A stretch of 7,144 bases of DNA, taken from contig JAFPMR010000206.1 in NCBI GenBank assembly GCA_017411235.1, positions 1 through 7,144 of the forward strand, in the 5' to 3' direction. Of the stretch, positions 5,253-7,144 are shown piece after piece; positions within the stretch are counted from its first letter, which is position 1; each line of letters begins with the position of its first letter. The DNA comes from Bacilli bacterium. GTDB taxonomy: Bacteria > Bacillota_I > Bacilli_A > RF39 > UBA660. Below the pieces are notes generated by a model, which saw only the letters and a program-made list of their open reading frames with translations, searched no databases and had not been told where the DNA came from. The translations under genes and the position numbers were made by a program.

Positions 5253-5886
5253 ATCTAGTTCTTTTAGGATGAAAGTCTTCTAGATTAAACATTTCATCTA
5301 TTTCAAACGCTTCTTTCATTTCTACTTTATATATTTCATAACATTCAATTAAGTAATCTAATGTAAACTCATTAATCTCAGTTTGTGATAATTTGTTTAC
5401 TATATCAGTAGGTGCAAATCTCTTTAAAGATTGGAATGTTTCATTACTATATTTACTTGGTTTGCTAGGTTTATTAGTTGGAACCCAGTATTGCATTGAT
5501 CCAGGAGGTACTTGTGATTTTTTACCTGTTCTAGGTATTGTTGGTCTTTTAGGACCAATTATTAATCCTCTACCTAGTGTTAATTGATCTATATAAGCTT
5601 CATACTGAGATGGTGTTAAATCATCTATTAAAATACATATTTTTTCACCAGTTAGATCGTTTTCAAAATTTAAATGGTATCCTTTATCAGGGTCATAATC
5701 TATTCTAGTTCTTACTTTTTTATCAAATGATTGAACTCCTATTACTTTTTTATATCCGTAACTTGTTTTCAGTCTTCCTACTACTGGATAAGATCCACCA
5801 CTAAATGCACCAGATTTATATATTAAATCTGCTAGTAGTTTTTCTGCTTTATGAAATGAAACTGGACCTACTATTCTTTCTGCCAT
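5251..5886 (-). CDS. Hypothetical protein with a polymorphic-toxin-like motif
   Basis: This 211-residue protein is not firmly recognised. Residues about 45-100 read KKVIGVQSFDKKVRTRIDYD, then PDKGYHLNFEND, then KICILIDDLTPSQYEAYIDQL. The pattern D-Y-D-P-x-K-G-x-H-x-N (63-73) resembles one I associate with C-terminal toxin domains of bacterial polymorphic toxins, where the His might be catalytic. I cannot name the exact family from memory. A proline- and lysine-rich low-complexity linker (about 110-147) is followed by an acidic helical tail. It has no signal peptide, no LXG/WXG or RHS leader, and no obvious immunity gene next to it, so a secreted toxin role is unproven; a domesticated intracellular relative is possible. 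I start at ATG 5886 (GAGGTGAT upstream at good spacing) and not at GTG 5895, which lies inside the ribosome site. Confidence 0.7.
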   Translation of the reverse strand: MAERIVGPVSFHKAEKLLADLIYKSGAFSGGSYPVVGRLKTSYGYKKVIGVQSFDKKVRTRIDYDPDKGYHLNFENDLTGEKICILIDDLTPSQYEAYIDQLTLGRGLIIGPKRPTIPRTGKKSQVPPGSMQYWVPTNKPSKPSKYSNETFQSLKRFAPTDIVNKLSQTEINEFTLDYLIECYEIYKVEMKEAFEIDEMFNLEDFHPKRTR

Positions 5887-5902
5887 ATGTATCACCTCTT
5901 CG

Positions 5903-5911
5903 ATTATATCA
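5903..5911 (-). promoter_or_regulatory. Extended -10 promoter overlapping the lysR stop codon
   Basis: The minus strand reads TGA TATAAT (5911-5903). The TGA is both the stop codon of the LysR gene and the TGn of the extended -10. A weak -35, TTCATA, lies 18 bp upstream (5932-5927) within lysR. There is no terminator between the two genes, so read-through from lysR is also possible. Confidence 0.5.
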
Positions 5912-6781
5912 TTTTTTTAAGTATTCTATGAAAGTCTTACTAGCAAATGTTAATGATACTGATTTATTTGTTGCTAGATAGATATTTATTTTAGGTAAAG
6001 TTTTATTGATATTAAGTTCTTTTAAATTAGTAAAGTTTCTTTGTGCTAAGTCTATAATTGAATAACCTATTCCTAAACCAATATTAACAAATTCGGTTAT
6101 TAACTCTTGAGATACTACTTCCATTTTAGGATTAAGTTTTACATTATGTTGTAATGCTATGTAATCTAGTAATTGTCTGCTATTAGATTCTTCTTTTTGT
6201 AGTATTAATGGATACTTGTTGATATCTTCAAAGTTATTAACATCATCTTTAAAGTATTCTGGATTATAAATAAATCCTTGTTTTAATTCTTTGATCTTTT
6301 CAAGATTAAGATTTGTTTCTTTTACATTACTTTCATTAAAGATAACAAAGTCTAATTTACCTATTTTTAAATCATTTATTAAGTTACCTGTTAAGTCATT
6401 AGTTATATTGATATTTATATTAGGATAATCTTTATGAAATTCTTTTAGAGCATCTAAAAGAATTAATTTAGTTAAGGTTGTAGAACAACCTATTTTTATT
6501 TCTCCTTTAGATAAATCTTTAAATGAAGTAAATTCATTTTCAGCATTGTTTATTAATTCTAAGGCTCCTTTTACATATTCATAGAACATTTTACCTTCTT
6601 CTGTTAATTCCATACCTTTATTACTTCTTAGGAATAAAGTACCACCTAGTTGATCTTCTAGTTTTTTTATTGATTGAGAGATAGCTGGTTGAGAGATATG
6701 TAATTCTTCACTAGCTCTTGTCATATGTTTATGTTTTGCTACTACATAGAATACTCTATATAATTCTAAGTCTACGTTCAT
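5909..6781 (-). CDS. LysR-type transcriptional regulator
   Basis: Its 290 residues are the usual LysR length. The N-terminal winged helix-turn-helix is clear: LELYRVFYVVAKHKHMTRASEELHISQ over residues 5-31, then PAISQSIKKLEDQLGGTLFLRSNKGMELTEEG. A linker helix follows, and from about residue 88 the periplasmic-binding-like effector domain (KGEIKIGCSTTL onward, with LGIGYSIID in the C-terminal half). Such proteins act as tetramers and respond to a small co-inducer that cannot be read from sequence. The preferred start is ATG 6781, with AAGGAG 8 nt upstream; the longer GTG 6790 lies inside that ribosome site. The gene ends in TGA. It is divergent from coaBC with back-to-back promoters, so it may regulate itself and possibly coaBC. 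It may also be co-transcribed with the toxin-motif gene 22 bp downstream, which has no intervening terminator. Confidence 0.92.
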   Translation of the reverse strand: MNVDLELYRVFYVVAKHKHMTRASEELHISQPAISQSIKKLEDQLGGTLFLRSNKGMELTEEGKMFYEYVKGALELINNAENEFTSFKDLSKGEIKIGCSTTLTKLILLDALKEFHKDYPNININITNDLTGNLINDLKIGKLDFVIFNESNVKETNLNLEKIKELKQGFIYNPEYFKDDVNNFEDINKYPLILQKEESNSRQLLDYIALQHNVKLNPKMEVVSQELITEFVNIGLGIGYSIIDLAQRNFTNLKELNINKTLPKINIYLATNKSVSLTFASKTFIEYLKK

Positions 6782-6801
6782 GATAAGCACTCCTTATTAA
6801 T

Positions 6802-6831
6802 ATAATAACATATATATATTGTACTTATCAA
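6802..6831 (-). promoter_or_regulatory. Promoter of the lysR gene
   Basis: On the minus strand a -35 box TTGATA (6831-6826) and a -10 box TATTAT (6807-6802) have an 18-bp spacer. The bases TGT just before the -10 add an extended -10 element. The predicted start near 6795 lies just upstream of the AAGGAG ribosome site. Confidence 0.6.
6808..6822. promoter_or_regulatory. Imperfect AT palindrome between divergent promoters, candidate LysR site
   Basis: ACATATATATATTGT has ACA/TGT ends around an alternating AT core. It sits between the lysR -10 and -35 and overlaps the start of the coaBC -35. LysR-type regulators commonly bind such dyads in divergent promoters, but the AT core makes chance occurrence likely. 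Confidence 0.3.
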
Positions 6832-6848
6832 TAAACTAGAAATACAAT
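6819..6848 (+). promoter_or_regulatory. Promoter of coaBC
   Basis: A -35 box TTGTAC (6819-6824) and a -10 box TACAAT (6843-6848) have an 18-bp spacer. The predicted start lies near 6855, just ahead of the ribosome site AAAGGAAGGA (6857-6865 region). The -35 is one base from the divergent lysR -35, so the two promoters probably compete. Confidence 0.5.
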
Positions 6849-6869
6849 GAAGATGAAAGGAAGGATAAT

Positions 6870-7144
6870 ATGTTTAAAGACTTAAATATTGTTATAGGAA
6901 TTACAGGAGGTATAGCAGCGTATAAAGCATGTGGAATAGTAAGCTATTTAAAGAGTCAAGGAGCTAATGTAGATGTAATTATGACTAAGAATGCTACGGA
7001 GTTTATTACTCCATTAACTTTAGAAACCTTATCCGGTAATAAAGTTGTTACTGATATGTTTCAAAGACCTGATTATATGGAAGTGGAACATATTAGTTTA
7101 GCTAATAAAGCAGATCTATTCTTAATAGTACCTGCTACTGCAAA
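6870..7144 (+). CDS. coaBC: Phosphopantothenoylcysteine decarboxylase/phosphopantothenate-cysteine ligase, N-terminal part (partial)
   Basis: The first 91 codons are present and run off the right edge. They match the flavoprotein (CoaC/Dfp) domain: the nucleotide-binding start NIVIGITGGIAAYKA (6-20), VIMTKNATEFITPLTLETLSGN (36-57), the segment EVEHISLANKADL (71-83) with the active-site-type His74, and VPATA (87-91) of the conserved PATAN motif. The CoaC domain binds FMN and decarboxylates phosphopantothenoylcysteine to phosphopantetheine in coenzyme A synthesis. In most bacteria it is fused to the CoaB ligase, but the fused half lies outside the window, so a separate coaC cannot be excluded. 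ATG 6870 is preceded by AAGGAAGGA at short spacing. The gene is divergent from the LysR gene. Confidence 0.9.
   Translation, partial: MFKDLNIVIGITGGIAAYKACGIVSYLKSQGANVDVIMTKNATEFITPLTLETLSGNKVVTDMFQRPDYMEVEHISLANKADLFLIVPATA

Noticed and set aside
5393..5587. Plus-strand open frame with Leu/Gly-rich sequence inside the toxin-motif gene
   Set aside because: It is antisense to the proline- and lysine-rich linker, with no start signals.
5887..5895. GTG 5895 as start of the toxin-motif gene
   Set aside because: The GTG lies inside the ribosome site GAGGTGAT that serves ATG 5886, so it cannot be the start for that site.
6782..6790. GTG 6790 as start of the lysR gene
   Set aside because: The GTG overlaps the AAGGAG ribosome site; ATG 6781 has the right spacing and gives the usual LysR N-terminus.
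1..7144. Mycoplasma-type code with TGA as Trp
   Set aside because: TGA ends both the FeoA-like and LysR proteins at their expected family ends, and the Trp codon I checked (codon 4 of the methyltransferase gene) is TGG.

Overview
The window comes from an AT-rich, low-GC Gram-positive-type bacterium. The signs are strong purine-rich Shine-Dalgarno sites, TATAAT-type promoters, hairpins with U-tracts, and heavy use of A/T-ending codons. Trp is encoded by TGG where I checked (codon 4 of the methyltransferase gene), and TGA ends two recognisable genes (the FeoA-like and LysR genes) where their families normally end, so the standard bacterial code (table 11) fits better than the mycoplasma code. 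An uncultured gut member of Bacilli/Erysipelotrichia or a relative is a reasonable guess, but the sequence does not fix the taxon.

Layout. Positions 1-238 hold the 3' end of a TetR-family regulator (+). It converges on a stand-alone FeoA-like gene (281-502, -) through a shared bidirectional terminator. The FeoA-like gene is divergent from an unrecognised 146-residue gene (698-1138, +). The 195-bp space between them carries the most structured regulatory DNA of the window: two copies of the inverted repeat ATGAAA-N4-TTTCAT, one on each side of a good feoA promoter, plus a direct repeat. Five consecutive genes then lie on the minus strand. In transcription order they are a LysR-type regulator (6781-5909), a 211-residue protein with a toxin-like motif (5886-5251), a radical SAM enzyme (5161-4229), a 657-residue protein with a C-terminal methyltransferase domain (4170-2197), and a protein with an unknown N-terminal half and a C-terminal HAD-like domain (2145-1147). 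The window ends in the first 91 codons of coaBC/dfp (6870 onward, +), divergent from the LysR gene.

Although the five minus-strand genes look like an operon, three of their four junctions hold a hairpin terminator that overlaps or abuts the upstream stop codon. The terminator is followed at once by a TATAAT box, usually with an extended TGn. Most genes here therefore look singly transcribed with short leaders. This also decides several starts: the radical SAM gene probably starts at GTG 5161, the toxin-like gene at 5886, the LysR gene at 6781, and the 146-residue gene at 698, all shorter than the longest open frames.

Functionally, feoA (iron) and coaBC (coenzyme A synthesis) are recognisable housekeeping-type genes. 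The radical SAM, methyltransferase and HAD genes are enzymes of unknown substrate. No RiPP precursor, transposase, CRISPR array, tRNA or rRNA was seen. There is no gene-free stretch over 300 bases; the longest is the 195-bp feoA upstream region.
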